64,000 nucleotides of DNA, from the NCBI GenBank assembly GCA_903928345.1, contig CAIYQO010000194.1:62001-126000 (forward strand), given 5' to 3'. Shown in pieces: positions 21,891-30,735 of this stretch. Every line of letters starts with the position of its first letter. Within the stretch, counting starts at the first letter, position 1. This DNA is from an uncultured bacterium. GTDB lineage: Bacteria; Armatimonadota; Hebobacteria; CAIYQO01. Both the position numbers and the translations under genes were made by a program. The notes under the pieces were generated by a model that ran no database searches, was not told where the DNA came from, and was given only the letters and a program-made list of their open reading frames with translations.

Positions 21891-22694
21891 ATGTTCGACG
21901 CCCACAATCATCTCAACGATCCGCGCCTGTTGCCCGAGGTGGAGGCGCTGCTTGCGCGCATGGAAGAGGCCGGCGTGCGCGGCGCGCTGGTAGTCGGCAC
22001 CGACGTGCCCACCAGCCACACCGCGGTCGCGCTGGCACGCCGCTACCCGGGCGTGTTGGCCGCGGCGGTGGGGATGCACCCCCACGAGAGCAGCGGACTG
22101 GACGACGACGCGCTGGCGGCGCTGGCCGCGCTGGCGCGTGAGCCGGAGGTGGTGGCGCTGGGGGAGATCGGGCTGGATTACCACTACGACCATTCGCCGC
22201 GTCCGGTGCAACGCGAGGCCTTCCGGCGCCAGCTCGGGGTGGCGGCGGCGTGTGGGCTGCCCATCGTGCTCCACGAGCGCGAGGCGGTGGAGGACATGAC
22301 GGCTATCCTCGACGCGGAAGGCGGCTGGGTGCTGGGGGGCGTGTGGCACTGCTGCAGCACCTCGCCGGAGACCGCGCTGGCCATCGCGGAGCGCCTTTAT
22401 GTGGGCATCGCCGGGTGGATCACCTTCCCCAAGGGGGAGAATATCCGCGCCCTAGCGCGCGCCGTGCCGCTGGGGCGTCTGCTGCTGGAGACGGACGCAC
22501 CCTACATCACGCCGGTGCCGCACCGGGGCCACCCCAACGAGCCGGCCTACGTGCGCCTCACCGCGGAGGCGCTGGCGGCGGTGAAAGAGACCACCCTCGA
22601 CGAAGTCGCCGCGCGCACCACGGCCAATACGCTGGCCGCCTTTCCGCGCTGGGCGGCGCGACTATCCCACGACGAAGGAGCGTTCGATGGCTGA
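21891..22694 (+). CDS. tatD: TatD-family metal-dependent DNase
   Basis: A TIM-barrel hydrolase of the TatD family (3'-5' exonuclease or DNA-repair nuclease in studied members), 267 residues, cytoplasmic. Metal ligands are visible: H-x-H in DAHNHL (residues 3-8), Glu in GEIGLDY, His in VLHERE, His in GGVWHCC, and Asp in ETDAPY. The C-terminus is usual for the family. The stop codon overlaps the HIT gene start by 8 nt, so the two are translationally linked. Confidence 0.93.
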   Translation: MFDAHNHLNDPRLLPEVEALLARMEEAGVRGALVVGTDVPTSHTAVALARRYPGVLAAAVGMHPHESSGLDDDALAALAALAREPEVVALGEIGLDYHYDHSPRPVQREAFRRQLGVAAACGLPIVLHEREAVEDMTAILDAEGGWVLGGVWHCCSTSPETALAIAERLYVGIAGWITFPKGENIRALARAVPLGRLLLETDAPYITPVPHRGHPNEPAYVRLTAEALAAVKETTLDEVAARTTANTLAAFPRWAARLSHDEGAFDG

Positions 22695-23034
22695 CGACTG
22701 CATCTTTTGTAAGATCGCGAACGGGCAGATCCCCGTGCCGCTGGTGTACCAGGACGAGCGCGTCGCCGCCTTCCGCGACATCAACCCGCAGGCGCCCACG
22801 CATATCCTGCTGGTGCCGCGCGCGCACGTGACGGGGGTGCCGGCGCTGACGGATGCCGACGGCCCGCTGCTGGCCGCATTGCTGACGACGGCGGCGGCGC
22901 TGGCGCGGCAGGAGGGGATTGCGGAGAGCGGTTACCGGCTGGTGATCAACGCCGGGCCGGACGCCGGGCAGACGGTGGACCACCTGCACGTGCACCTGCT
23001 CGGTGGGCGCGCGCTGGGATGGCCTCCGGGTTAG
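22687..23034 (+). CDS. HIT-family nucleotide-binding hydrolase
   Basis: A 115-residue histidine-triad protein of the HINT/YcfF branch, which hydrolyses purine nucleoside phosphoramidates or related nucleotides. It starts with the typical CIFCKIANGQIP, contains DINPQAPTHILLVP, and ends with the catalytic triad motif HLHVHLLGG. AAGGAG lies upstream of the ATG. The last 4 nt overlap the end of the convergent Cys-rich gene. Confidence 0.95.
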   Translation: MADDCIFCKIANGQIPVPLVYQDERVAAFRDINPQAPTHILLVPRAHVTGVPALTDADGPLLAALLTTAAALARQEGIAESGYRLVINAGPDAGQTVDHLHVHLLGGRALGWPPG

Positions 23035-23672
23035 CGCCGGCGGCGCGGTTTATCGACCGTCGGCGTGAGCACCAGCTCGAAGTCGAAGCTCGGTTGCGCG
23101 GGTGCTTGCGCCGGGGTGGCGGCGACCACCGGGGGCGGCGGCGCCGGTACGGCGACGGGGACCGCTTTTTTCGGGGTGGGCGGCGGGGTTGGCGCGACCA
23201 CGGGCGGCGCGGGCTTCACGGCCCGGGGCGCGGCCTTGGCAGGCGCGGGCTTTGCCGGCGGGGGCGCAGCCTTGGCCACCGCGGGCTTCGCGGGCGGGGC
23301 GGGTGGCGCGACCACGGGGGGCGGGGCGGCCATCTCCAGCTTCGGTTCCGCGGCCTGACGGCGTTTGCGCACCACCTTCGCCTTGGGGTTGAGGGCCAGG
23401 TTTACCTTGGCTTCCCGCGCGTATTTGGCAGAGAACTCGGGGAAATCGAGTAGCGGCCGCACGTAGCTGTTGAAGTACTCGCACGTCTCGCCGTTGACCA
23501 CCATGCACGGCGTGCGCCCCTGGCAGCCGCCGTTGGAGAAGTTGGCGCACTCCCCCTTGGCGAGCCGGGCGTAGATATCGGTGCTGGTGATCTTCACGCG
23601 TGACATCGGACGCTCCCGCGGCACCGCCGTGCGACGCCGGGCTATCTTTCCCTCTGTTCGCTTTCCCGCCAT
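23031..23672 (-). CDS. Unknown protein: small Cys-rich domain plus long Pro/Ala/Lys tail
   Basis: I cannot assign a function. After about 22 basic residues comes a compact domain with CANFSNGGCQGRTPC and GETCEYFNSYV (about 42-70). These four cysteines could bind a metal. From about residue 112 to 195 the chain is a Pro/Ala/Val/Lys repeat such as PPAKPAPAKAAP, probably disordered, with a basic end. The ATG at 23672 sits 6 nt after a good -10 box, a leaderless start. The ATG at 23606 (MSRVKITS) has GGGAG upstream and begins the conserved-looking part, so it is a real alternative. It is convergent with the HIT gene. Confidence 0.75.
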   Translation of the reverse strand: MAGKRTEGKIARRRTAVPRERPMSRVKITSTDIYARLAKGECANFSNGGCQGRTPCMVVNGETCEYFNSYVRPLLDFPEFSAKYAREAKVNLALNPKAKVVRKRRQAAEPKLEMAAPPPVVAPPAPPAKPAVAKAAPPPAKPAPAKAAPRAVKPAPPVVAPTPPPTPKKAVPVAVPAPPPPVVAATPAQAPAQPSFDFELVLTPTVDKPRRRR

Positions 23673-23678
23673 GCGGCA

Positions 23679-23707
23679 ACTCTATCACGAGAACGCATGT
23701 TTGTCAA
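23679..23707 (-). promoter_or_regulatory. Sigma-70-type promoter of the Cys-rich gene
   Basis: On the minus strand, TTGACA (23707-23702), a 17-nt spacer and TAGAGT (23684-23679). Only 6 nt separate the -10 from the ATG at 23672, so transcription should start at or next to that codon. Confidence 0.65.
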
Positions 23708-23777
23708 GCGGTGATTTGCGCGAGGGTACTCTTAACTTTCGCGTTCGACGGGGAGATTCCTGCAAAGCCACCGATAG

Positions 23778-23822
23778 AGAAACTCGCTCGATCCGACTAC
23801 GATCCATGTCGAGCGAGTTTCT
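23778..23822 (-). terminator. Hairpin at the end of the glycosidase-like gene
   Basis: A perfect 14-bp inverted repeat (AGAAACTCGCTCGA and its complement) with a 17-nt loop starts at the stop codon of the gene to its right. There is no clear T-run, so this is an mRNA-end or terminator-like hairpin. The rest of this gap holds only the promoter of the Cys-rich gene. Confidence 0.5.
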
Positions 23823-25429
23823 TAGAGTTTGGTTACCGACAGCCCCACCAGCCGCACCGGTTCTTCGCTGCCGCCCATCGCCACACGCAGGTCGTAGCCG
23901 TCGCGGTCGGCGAAGAGGGCGTCGTCCAGGCGCAGCGTGTAGGTGTAAATCTTATTCGGCCCCATGTCGATCCACTGCCAGGGGGAGTTCATCATGCCCC
24001 CCACGCCGTCGTAGTAGAGGCTGAAGCCGCAGTGGCGCTCGGTCATCGCGCCATACACCTGCACCGTCACCGCTACCGGGCGGCGCGCGCTGTTGTAGAA
24101 GAGGAAACCGTCGGGGATGTCGAAGTGCAGCCAGGGCTGCGTCTGCCGCACCGTGCAGAGCACCGGCTGATGCTCGACCGTGTCGATGTCGAAGTGCCCG
24201 CCGGGCAAATCGCGCAGGGCGTGGATGGCGTGCGGATCGGCGCCGGTGGGGTCGAGGGCCACCGTGTCGCCGGGCACCGCGGGGGGCTGTACCACCGGCG
24301 CGCCGTCCAGCACGGGCACGGTCACGCCGGCAAGCACCAGCGGCTGAGTGGTGAGGGGCAGCGCGGTTTCGCTGTCCACCGTCACGCGGCGCGGCAGGTC
24401 GTCGAGGGCGACCACCGTCACCGCGCCGTCCGGCACCGCCACGCCGTCGCGCTGCGGCGATGCCGCGGGCAACAGCGTCAGCGATCCCGTCTGCAGCGGC
24501 AACAGCAGCACGCGGGTCTCCGAGCCCGAGGTGAAAACCCCCGCCGGTTGCTGCGGCCCGAGCAGCGCCCACCCCGCGCATGCGCACCCCTGCACGGTCA
24601 GCAGCGCGTGCAGCGCGGTGCGGGTGGCGCCGTCGTCCAGGTCGGCGCCGCAGAGAGTCACCCCTGTCACCCCCTGCAGCAGCGCGGCGGCGGTCAGCCG
24701 CCATCCGGCGGCGGCGTCGGGGGTGCAGGGTACGTCCACCCACAGCGCAGGGGCGTCGGCGGGCAGCACGCGCGCGCGCAGCGTGGTCATGCGCCACCAC
24801 AGCGCCTCCGGGGTGGTGGTAAAGTGTATGGGGGCGAGCACCAGCACGTCGGGGCGTTCGTCGCCGTGGGCGGCGTCCAGGTAGTCGGCAATCCAGCCCA
24901 GGTCCACGTCGCCCGGTTCGCTCACCACCGCCTGCAGCGCGGGGTTCACGGCGTGCAGCGCGCGGGCGCCGGCGCGGAACAAGGCGCGCACCGTGCCCGG
25001 GGCGGCCAGCAGCGTGGTGCCGGTGGGGCGCTCCCAGAGCTGGTAGTACGTCACGCGGTCGGCGTAGCGGCGTGCCACCGCGGTGACGTAGGCGGTGTAG
25101 GCGGGCAGATCGGGGTGGGCGCGCGCGGCTTCCTCAGGGGTGGGGTCCTTCAGGTAGCTCACCGCCCACGGCGCGGCGGGGCCCAGGGTGAGCACCACCT
25201 GCAGTCCGTGCACCGTCGCGGCGTTTACGGCGGCGTCGAGCCAGGCAAAGTCCCAGTGGCGCGCGCCGGGCTGCAGGCGCGTCCAGTCGGCGTGCAGAGT
25301 CACCCGGTGCAACCCCATGTCGGCGACGCGCGCAGGCGCGTCGTCGGCGCGTACGCCAAAAACGACGGGGGTGGCGGCCAGGAGCAGGGGGAGCCACAGG
25401 AGCGCAACGGCGATGAGACTGCGATGCAT
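23822..25429 (-). CDS. Exported glycoside-hydrolase-like protein (TIM-barrel type)
   Basis: A 535-residue exported protein. The start at 25429 gives a signal peptide (MHRSLIAVALLWLPLLLA) and has GAGGAG upstream; the frame is open further upstream without homology. Residues 30-290 read like a clan-A glycosidase barrel: HRVTLHADWTRLQPG, WDFAWLDAAV, and YYQLWERP. The last resembles the acid/base strand (W-N-E-P) of GH39/GH42-type enzymes. The C-terminal half is beta-rich and sandwich-like. The family is not certain: the usual NEP is replaced by ERP and I cannot point to the nucleophile. It may be a non-catalytic relative. Confidence 0.75.
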   Translation of the reverse strand: MHRSLIAVALLWLPLLLAATPVVFGVRADDAPARVADMGLHRVTLHADWTRLQPGARHWDFAWLDAAVNAATVHGLQVVLTLGPAAPWAVSYLKDPTPEEAARAHPDLPAYTAYVTAVARRYADRVTYYQLWERPTGTTLLAAPGTVRALFRAGARALHAVNPALQAVVSEPGDVDLGWIADYLDAAHGDERPDVLVLAPIHFTTTPEALWWRMTTLRARVLPADAPALWVDVPCTPDAAAGWRLTAAALLQGVTGVTLCGADLDDGATRTALHALLTVQGCACAGWALLGPQQPAGVFTSGSETRVLLLPLQTGSLTLLPAASPQRDGVAVPDGAVTVVALDDLPRRVTVDSETALPLTTQPLVLAGVTVPVLDGAPVVQPPAVPGDTVALDPTGADPHAIHALRDLPGGHFDIDTVEHQPVLCTVRQTQPWLHFDIPDGFLFYNSARRPVAVTVQVYGAMTERHCGFSLYYDGVGGMMNSPWQWIDMGPNKIYTYTLRLDDALFADRDGYDLRVAMGGSEEPVRLVGLSVTKL

Positions 25430-25561
25430 GGCGCAACTCCTCATGCGTACTCTACCCATGCGATAGTGGCTGGAACCCCGGGTAACGCGCATCGGCGATG
25501 GATTTCCTTTCACGAATTCGTATGATTTCACCAAGCGGCGGGTAAAAAGGCGAGCAAGGAC

Positions 25562-25590
25562 TTGCGTTACACGCCCGGCCTTGTTACGAT
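25562..25590 (+). promoter_or_regulatory. Promoter of the small exported protein
   Basis: TTGCGT, a 17-nt spacer, and TACGAT preceded by TG (extended -10). The predicted leader is about 100 nt long and includes AAGGAG before the ATG at 25701. Confidence 0.55.
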
Positions 25591-25700
25591 AAAGGGACTG
25601 TGGATCGGGGGCGCCCTTTTCGGCGCGGCGGCCCTGCGATGCTCCCGGTCGACGTGGGTACGCTACCCATGCATCCTATCTCAGTAAGGAGATTCGATTT

Positions 25701-25928
25701 ATGAAGAAGTTGCTCGTGCTTGCCCTGGTCACGATGGGCGTATTGCTGGCCCTTGCCCCGGCGTCCGCCCAGCAGGTGCCCAGCGTGCGCGGCCTGCGCT
25801 CCTTTTCCCCCCAGACGAACTTCATGTCGCTGGAAGGCTATCTGCGCTGGCAGTATCACGTGGAGAACAACGTGTGGATCAGCCGCGCTGAGGCCGAATC
25901 GCTGGCCAAAACACAGAGCGCCGGCTAA
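25701..25928 (+). CDS. Small exported protein of unknown function (75 residues)
   Basis: A Lys-Lys start and hydrophobic core (MKKLLVLALVTMGVLLAL) followed by APASAQQ form a classic Sec signal peptide with cleavage after ASA. The mature part is only about 51 residues and contains SLEGYLRWQYH and WISRAEAESLAK. I do not recognise it. AAGGAG and a separate promoter support it as a real gene. Its stop codon overlaps the stop codon of the convergent histidine kinase gene. Confidence 0.75.
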   Translation: MKKLLVLALVTMGVLLALAPASAQQVPSVRGLRSFSPQTNFMSLEGYLRWQYHVENNVWISRAEAESLAKTQSAG

Positions 25929-27463
25929 CCGCACGCGTCACCGCGCATCCCGCCTTCAGCCTGTACTATTGGGAGGTGCAGGCTGAAGGTCGTGCCTACC
26001 CCCACGGTGCTCTCCACCGTCACCCGGCCCTGGTGGGCGAGCAAAATCTCGCGCACGATCGCCAACCCGAGTCCCGTGCCGCCCGGCGTGCCCACGCCGC
26101 GCCCGGCGCGGTAGAAGCGGTCGAATACCCACGGCAGGTCCTCCGGTGGAATTCCTTCGCCTTCGTCATGAATGTGCACCAGCACCCACTCCGCCCGCGC
26201 CTCCACGGTCACGCGAATGGTGCCGCGCGCGGGGGAATGGTGTCGCGCATTGTCCAGCAGGTTGCGCAGCGCCTGCGCCAGCCGGTCCTCATGGCCCATC
26301 ACCACCAGGTCGGCGGCCGTGGCCAGGTCGCAGGCGATGCTGATCTCCTCCGGGCCGGCCTGCATGCGCGCGATCTCCACCGCGTCCTCCAGCAGCGACG
26401 GCAGCGGCACCGGCGTCAGCGGGATGGCCAGCGCGCCCGCTTGCAGCTTGCTGAGGTCCAGGATGTCGTTCACCAGCCGTTGCAGCCGCTCGGACTCGCG
26501 CACGATGATGTCCAGGAAGCGCTGCGCGGCGACGGGGTCTTCGGTCAGCGTGCCGTCCGCCAGCGTGTCCGCGCAGCCGGCGATGGCGGTGAGTGGCGTG
26601 CGCAGCTCGTGGGAGACGTCGGCGAGCAGATTGCGCCGCAACCCCTCCTGGCGCTCCAGGTTGTCCGCCATCTGGTTGAAGGACTTGCCCAGTTGCCCCA
26701 CCTCGTCGCGCCCGCTCTCGCGCATCCGCCCGTCCATCTGCCCGGCGGCGAAGGCGCGCGCCACTTGCGCCGCGTGGCGCAGCCCGGCGGAGAGGTTGCT
26801 GGAAAAGAGGATGCTCACCAGCACGGTGAGCAGGAGCGAAGCGAGCATGCCCACGAGCATCTGGTGGCGCAGCTCGTTCAAGTTCTGGCGTACCACATCC
26901 ACCGGCTTATCCAGGTACATGATGAAGGCCACGCGATGCTGGCGCGTTTTGGGGTCGGTGCGCAGGATGGGGTGGGCGATGTAGATGGTGTAGGGATGTC
27001 CGGTGCGCTCCCGGCTAAAGCGCGTCTCCGCGCCGATTTTGCCGGCCATCGCCAACGCTACCTCCGGCATCGTCTCATGCCCGGCACGCTGCGCGCGCTC
27101 CGCCAGCCAGGAGGCCCAGTCGTCGGGGTAGAAGGAGTCCATCAGCTCCCGGCCATGGATATCCAACATACGGAAGCGCAGGTCGGGGAAGTTGCGGTTG
27201 AGGTAGTCGTGACAGCGGCGCTGCGTCCATTTCTGGTCCAGGGCGAAGGCGTCCTCGCTCGTATCCACCGCGGAGCGGACGGTGGTGCCCAGCGCAATGG
27301 CCATCCCGCGCAGGTTGGACTCCTCGCGGCGCATGAGGAAGGCGTCGGTCGAACGATTGAGGATAAGGGTGAGCAGGCCGAAGGAGATCGCCGTCACCAG
27401 CACGTAGGTGACGATAAGGCGGAGCCGCAGCGAAGCCAGCGTATTGAGAATCGCGTCGAACAT
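25925..27463 (-). CDS. Membrane sensor histidine kinase (PhoR/WalK type)
   Basis: A 512-residue sensor kinase. Membrane spans lie at about 15-35 and 201-222, enclosing an external sensor domain of about 165 residues. A HAMP linker (about 225-275) follows. The HisKA domain has the phospho-acceptor H285 in DVSHELRTPLT. The HATPase domain has an N-box (LRNLLDNARHHS), a G1 box (DEGEGIPPED) and a G2 box (GGTGLGLAIV). It lies 68 nt downstream of a PhoB/OmpR-type regulator on the same strand, so the two form a two-component system. The signal is unknown. A link to the phosphate genes 5 kb away is possible but only inferred. Confidence 0.93.
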   Translation of the reverse strand: MFDAILNTLASLRLRLIVTYVLVTAISFGLLTLILNRSTDAFLMRREESNLRGMAIALGTTVRSAVDTSEDAFALDQKWTQRRCHDYLNRNFPDLRFRMLDIHGRELMDSFYPDDWASWLAERAQRAGHETMPEVALAMAGKIGAETRFSRERTGHPYTIYIAHPILRTDPKTRQHRVAFIMYLDKPVDVVRQNLNELRHQMLVGMLASLLLTVLVSILFSSNLSAGLRHAAQVARAFAAGQMDGRMRESGRDEVGQLGKSFNQMADNLERQEGLRRNLLADVSHELRTPLTAIAGCADTLADGTLTEDPVAAQRFLDIIVRESERLQRLVNDILDLSKLQAGALAIPLTPVPLPSLLEDAVEIARMQAGPEEISIACDLATAADLVVMGHEDRLAQALRNLLDNARHHSPARGTIRVTVEARAEWVLVHIHDEGEGIPPEDLPWVFDRFYRAGRGVGTPGGTGLGLAIVREILLAHQGRVTVESTVGVGTTFSLHLPIVQAEGGMRGDACG

Positions 27464-27487
27464 AGCGGCTGGTAATCCTGCTGACTT

Positions 27488-27511
27488 CCCCCTTCCCTCG
27501 ATGGAAGGGGG
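27488..27511 (-). terminator. Hairpin between response regulator and kinase genes
   Basis: A perfect 9-bp stem (CCCCCTTCC/GGAAGGGGG) with a 6-nt loop lies between the regulator stop and the kinase start. There is no T-run. It could lower kinase expression relative to the regulator. Confidence 0.4.
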
Positions 27512-27531
27512 ATCGAGGGGGTTAGGCCCCG

Positions 27532-28218
27532 TTATTCCATCTGAAATTTGTACCCGACGCCCGCGACGGTGACGATGAGGTGCGGGGTGCCGGGGTCGGG
27601 CTCGACCTTTTCACGCAGGCGGCGGATATGTACATCCACGGTGCGCGGGTCGCCGTAGAAGTCGTACCCCCACACGTGGTCGAGGATGGCGTTGCGGCTG
27701 AGGGCCAGCCCGGCGTTGCGCATCAGGTACTCCAGCAGGGTGAACTCCTTGGCGGTCAGGTTCACCACGATGTCGTGCAGGCGCACCTCGTGCTTGAGCG
27801 GGTCCAGCGACACCGCGCCCAGCGCCAGGCGTCCGCCGTTGCCGGGAGTGGGTGCCTTGGCGCGGCGCAACACGGCTTTGATGCGTGCCACCAGCTCGCG
27901 CGGGCTGAAGGGTTTCGTCACGTAGTCGTCGGCGCCCACTTCCAGCCCGACGACCTTGTCGATCTCCGAGTCCCGCGCGGTGAGCAGGATCACCGGCGTG
28001 CCCAACTCGGCCCGCAGCCGCCCGCACACTTCCAGGCCGTCCATGCCGGGCATGGTGATGTCCAGGATGGCCAGATCCGGGTGGTGGCGGTGCGCCAGCT
28101 TTACGGCGTCCAGGCCGTTGCCGGCGGTGACCACTTCGTACCCGCTCTTCTCCAGGTTGTACTGCAGCATGTCCAGGATGGACTGTTCATCGTCAACGAC
28201 GAGGATCGTTTGCGACAT
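27532..28218 (-). CDS. OmpR/PhoB-family response regulator
   Basis: A 228-residue regulator: receiver domain (about 1-120) with VVDDEQ, phospho-acceptor in LAILDITMPGMDG, and the Lys in DYVTKPFSPREL, then a winged-helix DNA-binding domain ending in the usual PHLIVTVAGVGYKFQ. The ATG at 28218 has GGAGG upstream; a GTG 21 nt earlier would overlap holB and is less likely. It lies 13 nt after the end of holB and upstream of its kinase, suggesting one transcript of three genes. Confidence 0.95.
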   Translation of the reverse strand: MSQTILVVDDEQSILDMLQYNLEKSGYEVVTAGNGLDAVKLAHRHHPDLAILDITMPGMDGLEVCGRLRAELGTPVILLTARDSEIDKVVGLEVGADDYVTKPFSPRELVARIKAVLRRAKAPTPGNGGRLALGAVSLDPLKHEVRLHDIVVNLTAKEFTLLEYLMRNAGLALSRNAILDHVWGYDFYGDPRTVDVHIRRLREKVEPDPGTPHLIVTVAGVGYKFQME

Positions 28219-28231
28219 GGCGGTCCTCCGT

Positions 28232-29341
28232 TCACCCAAGCGCGCGCATCCACATCACCTCGAGGGCGAGGTCGATGTTGGCGTTGCGCTCGATGTAGCG
28301 TTTCGTGGTTAAAATCGCCTGCAGACCGGCGCGCAGCCGCGCGGGCGGGATGCGCCCGGCATGGCGGGCCAGCGCGTCGGCAAAATCGGCGTTGATGCGC
28401 ATCCCCGGCCGCCCTAGCTCGCCCACCAGCAGGTCGCGCCACCAGGAGGCGGCGATATCGAGCAGCTCCGGCAGGCTGCGCCGCGTGGCGCGGTCCGCCG
28501 AGGTGCGCGCCTTGTCGTCGTCCTCGCCGTCACCCGGCACTTCCGTGCCCGCCGCCAGGCTGCGCAGCGTTTCCGCCAGGCGCAGCGCCGCGGGAGGGCC
28601 GGCGGGCAGCAGGCGGTCGATCTCTTCCAGCAGGCGGCGGCGCGCTTCCAGCACCTCCGGGTTGGCGGCCACCGCCAGCGCCCAGCCGAGGCGCCCCGCG
28701 GCCATGCCGGCGAGGGCTGTCACGCGCGTGTCGTCCAGCGTGCCCAGCTCGCGCAGCGCCGCCGCCACCACCGCGGTGGGCGCCAGTTGGAAGCGCACCG
28801 GGCGGCAGCGCGACACCAGCGTGGGCAGCATCGCGCTGGGGCGCGCGCTGATGAGGATAATCACCACGTGGGTGGGGGGCTCCTCCAGCGTGAGCAGCAG
28901 CGCGTTCCCGGCGTCTTCCTGCAACCCGGGCCGGTTGGCCGGGTCGATGATGTAAACCTTGTAGCGCCCCTCCAGCGGCTTGAGCTGGGCGTCTTCGCGC
29001 AGCGGCAGCGGGTGGGTGGGGCTTTCCCCGATCCGCGTGCGGATGGCGTCGATGGGGATCACCGTTTTGCCGCCCGTCGTCTCCTGGGTGAGTAGGCGCA
29101 CGTCAGGGTGGTTGCCCGCGGCGATAAGGCGGCAGGAGGGGCAGACGCCGCACGCGTCGCCAGCGGCGCTTGCCGCGGCATCGGTGCAGTTGAGCGCCGT
29201 CGCATAGGCCAGCGCCGTGGTGCGCTTGCCGATGCCTTCCGGGCCGTAAAACAGCAACGCGTGCCCCACCTGATCCTCGACGATGGAGCGGCGCAGCAGT
29301 CCGACGGCAATCTCCTGGGCACGTATGGTTGAAAACGGCAC
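28232..29341 (-). CDS. holB: DNA polymerase III delta-prime subunit
   Basis: Clamp-loader subunit of the replicative polymerase, an AAA+ fold of 369 residues. The P-loop region is GPEGIGKRTTA. The zinc cluster is CGVCPSC, with a further Cys upstream. DAGNALLLTLEEPP and the SRC motif (VSRC) are typical. The start is GTG with no ribosome binding site, but a TATAAT box ends 5 nt before it, so the mRNA is probably leaderless. The two-component genes follow in the same direction. Confidence 0.93.
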   Translation of the reverse strand: MPFSTIRAQEIAVGLLRRSIVEDQVGHALLFYGPEGIGKRTTALAYATALNCTDAAASAAGDACGVCPSCRLIAAGNHPDVRLLTQETTGGKTVIPIDAIRTRIGESPTHPLPLREDAQLKPLEGRYKVYIIDPANRPGLQEDAGNALLLTLEEPPTHVVIILISARPSAMLPTLVSRCRPVRFQLAPTAVVAAALRELGTLDDTRVTALAGMAAGRLGWALAVAANPEVLEARRRLLEEIDRLLPAGPPAALRLAETLRSLAAGTEVPGDGEDDDKARTSADRATRRSLPELLDIAASWWRDLLVGELGRPGMRINADFADALARHAGRIPPARLRAGLQAILTTKRYIERNANIDLALEVMWMRALG

Positions 29342-29346
29342 GCTCT

Positions 29347-29375
29347 ATTATACCGCATGGCGCGCGAACTGTCCC
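29347..29375 (-). promoter_or_regulatory. Leaderless promoter of holB
   Basis: On the minus strand, GGGACA (29375-29370), a 17-nt spacer and a perfect TATAAT (29352-29347), then 5 nt before the GTG start. The expected transcription start falls on the start codon. Confidence 0.6.
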
Positions 29376-29381
29376 GCGTGG

Positions 29382-29417
29382 CAAAAAAGCGTCCCCCGGT
29401 CGCGGGACCGGGGGACG
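29382..29417 (-). terminator. Intrinsic terminator of the first prepilin-like gene
   Basis: A 12-bp perfect GC-rich stem (CGTCCCCCGGTC and its complement) with a four-base loop is followed on the minus strand by GC and six T. It lies 26 nt after the stop codon. This is a textbook rho-independent terminator. Confidence 0.9.
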
Positions 29418-29442
29418 TGGGAAAGACGTGACACCGCGCGGT

Positions 29443-30714
29443 CTATTGCCAGGCGCCGATGCCGTACTTGTTCATGCAGTAGTTTTCCACGATTGCGCGT
29501 TCATCGCTGGAAATGGCGCGGGCGAAAATGAACATGTCGCCCAGGCGCAGGTCGCCGCTTTCGTCCCAACCACCGATCCAGTTGCCGCTGCCGCCGGGGA
29601 TATTGCCCTCGGCGCCGAGGCCGATATAGCGCGTGGCCGGCATCTGACCGCCACCATTGTAATACACCGTGTTGCCGCCGCTATAGAAGATGGCCTGCTT
29701 GGTGTTGAACCACATTTGTGTGCCGCTGCTGTTGCTGATCATGGTGCGCACCACCGGCAACGTGCCGCGGTTGTTTGCATAGTACATCAGGTCATTCGGC
29801 GAGTCGGCGCCGGTGGGGGGCACGTGCCAGGGGGCGTTCCACGCGCCGTTGCCTTCGATGCGCCAGTCGGCGCTGCCGGTCTGGTTGCCGTTGCACATCA
29901 GGCAGTAGCAGTCGGTGTGCACCATGATCCATGACGACGTCTGAAAGCTGCTCGGGAAACCGTTGAAGTCACCCATCATCCAGCTCGGGCTCTGGAAGTT
30001 CAGGGCTTTCACGCCGTTGATGGTGCCGGTCGGTACCGCAGCGCATTTCGCCGTCGCCGGGAAGCTGCCGCTGGTAGCCCCCGGTCCGAGGTCGAAGGCG
30101 TAGGCCGGCGAGAGGGTTTTGCCGGGGATCGTCGCGCACGGCCACACGCCAAGGCCGCCGGTCGCCGACGGGTTGTAGTTCGCCGGGTCGAACCAGTAGT
30201 CCAGGTTGGCGAAGTAGACGGACGCGGGCACAGTCTGGGTATCTACGTGGCCGTCCAGATAGCTCTGCACAAACTTGCCGTTGTGGTTCTTCACGATGTC
30301 GGACATCAGGTAGGCAACGTTGTCGCCCGGGTAGGCCGTGCTCGCGGTGTGCGTGCCCTCGCCAAGTAACATTTCCGTGGAGGGGCTACTCACCTCGCCC
30401 AGTGCTTTGCCGGCGATATAGCCGCTGTACAGGTAGGCGTTTTTGATCTTCGTGCCGGCGCTGGGGCAGATCAGCACACCTTTGTCGATGTTGATGCTGC
30501 CCCACACCGAGGCGGCATCCGGCAGCAGCTCGTTGTTGTCTTGCGCGAACATCGTGATGGCCAACGCGATCTGGCGCTCGTTGTTGATACACGCCGTCTG
30601 GCGTGCCTTTTCGCGCGCTTTGGCGAAGACGGGGAAAAGGATGGCGGCGAGGATCGCTATTATAGCGATAACGACCAGCAGTTCGATCAGGGTAAAACCC
30701 TTCCGAGATGACAT
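29443..30714 (-). CDS. Prepilin-type exoprotein with H-X9-DG motif and lectin-like C-terminus
   Basis: The product has 423 residues from the ATG at 30714 (AGGAGG upstream). The N-terminus is a type IV prepilin signal (SSRKG then [12 protein letters not shown]), cut by a prepilin peptidase after the Gly, followed by [14 protein letters not shown]. The processing-associated motif H-X9-DG is at [12 protein letters not shown]. The rest is beta-rich with Trp- and Gly-rich stretches, [12 protein letters not shown] and a C-terminal [14 protein letters not shown], as in concanavalin/LamG-type carbohydrate-binding domains. It is likely exported by a type II/type IV pilus-related system and kept at the surface. 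It has its own promoter and terminator. Paralogues lie at 30871-32115 and 57098-58264. Confidence 0.88.
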   Translation of the reverse strand: MSSRKGFTLIELLVVIAIIAILAAILFPVFAKAREKARQTACINNERQIALAITMFAQDNNELLPDAASVWGSINIDKGVLICPSAGTKIKNAYLYSGYIAGKALGEVSSPSTEMLLGEGTHTASTAYPGDNVAYLMSDIVKNHNGKFVQSYLDGHVDTQTVPASVYFANLDYWFDPANYNPSATGGLGVWPCATIPGKTLSPAYAFDLGPGATSGSFPATAKCAAVPTGTINGVKALNFQSPSWMMGDFNGFPSSFQTSSWIMVHTDCYCLMCNGNQTGSADWRIEGNGAWNAPWHVPPTGADSPNDLMYYANNRGTLPVVRTMISNSSGTQMWFNTKQAIFYSGGNTVYYNGGGQMPATRYIGLGAEGNIPGGSGNWIGGWDESGDLRLGDMFIFARAISSDERAIVENYCMNKYGIGAWQ

Positions 30715-30735
30715 GGCAAACCTCCTATAATAGGG

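Noticed and set aside
23600-25525. 641-codon plus-strand frame
   Set aside because: It lies opposite the exported glycosidase-like gene; the product is His/Arg/Gln-rich with no fold, signal peptide or ribosome site.
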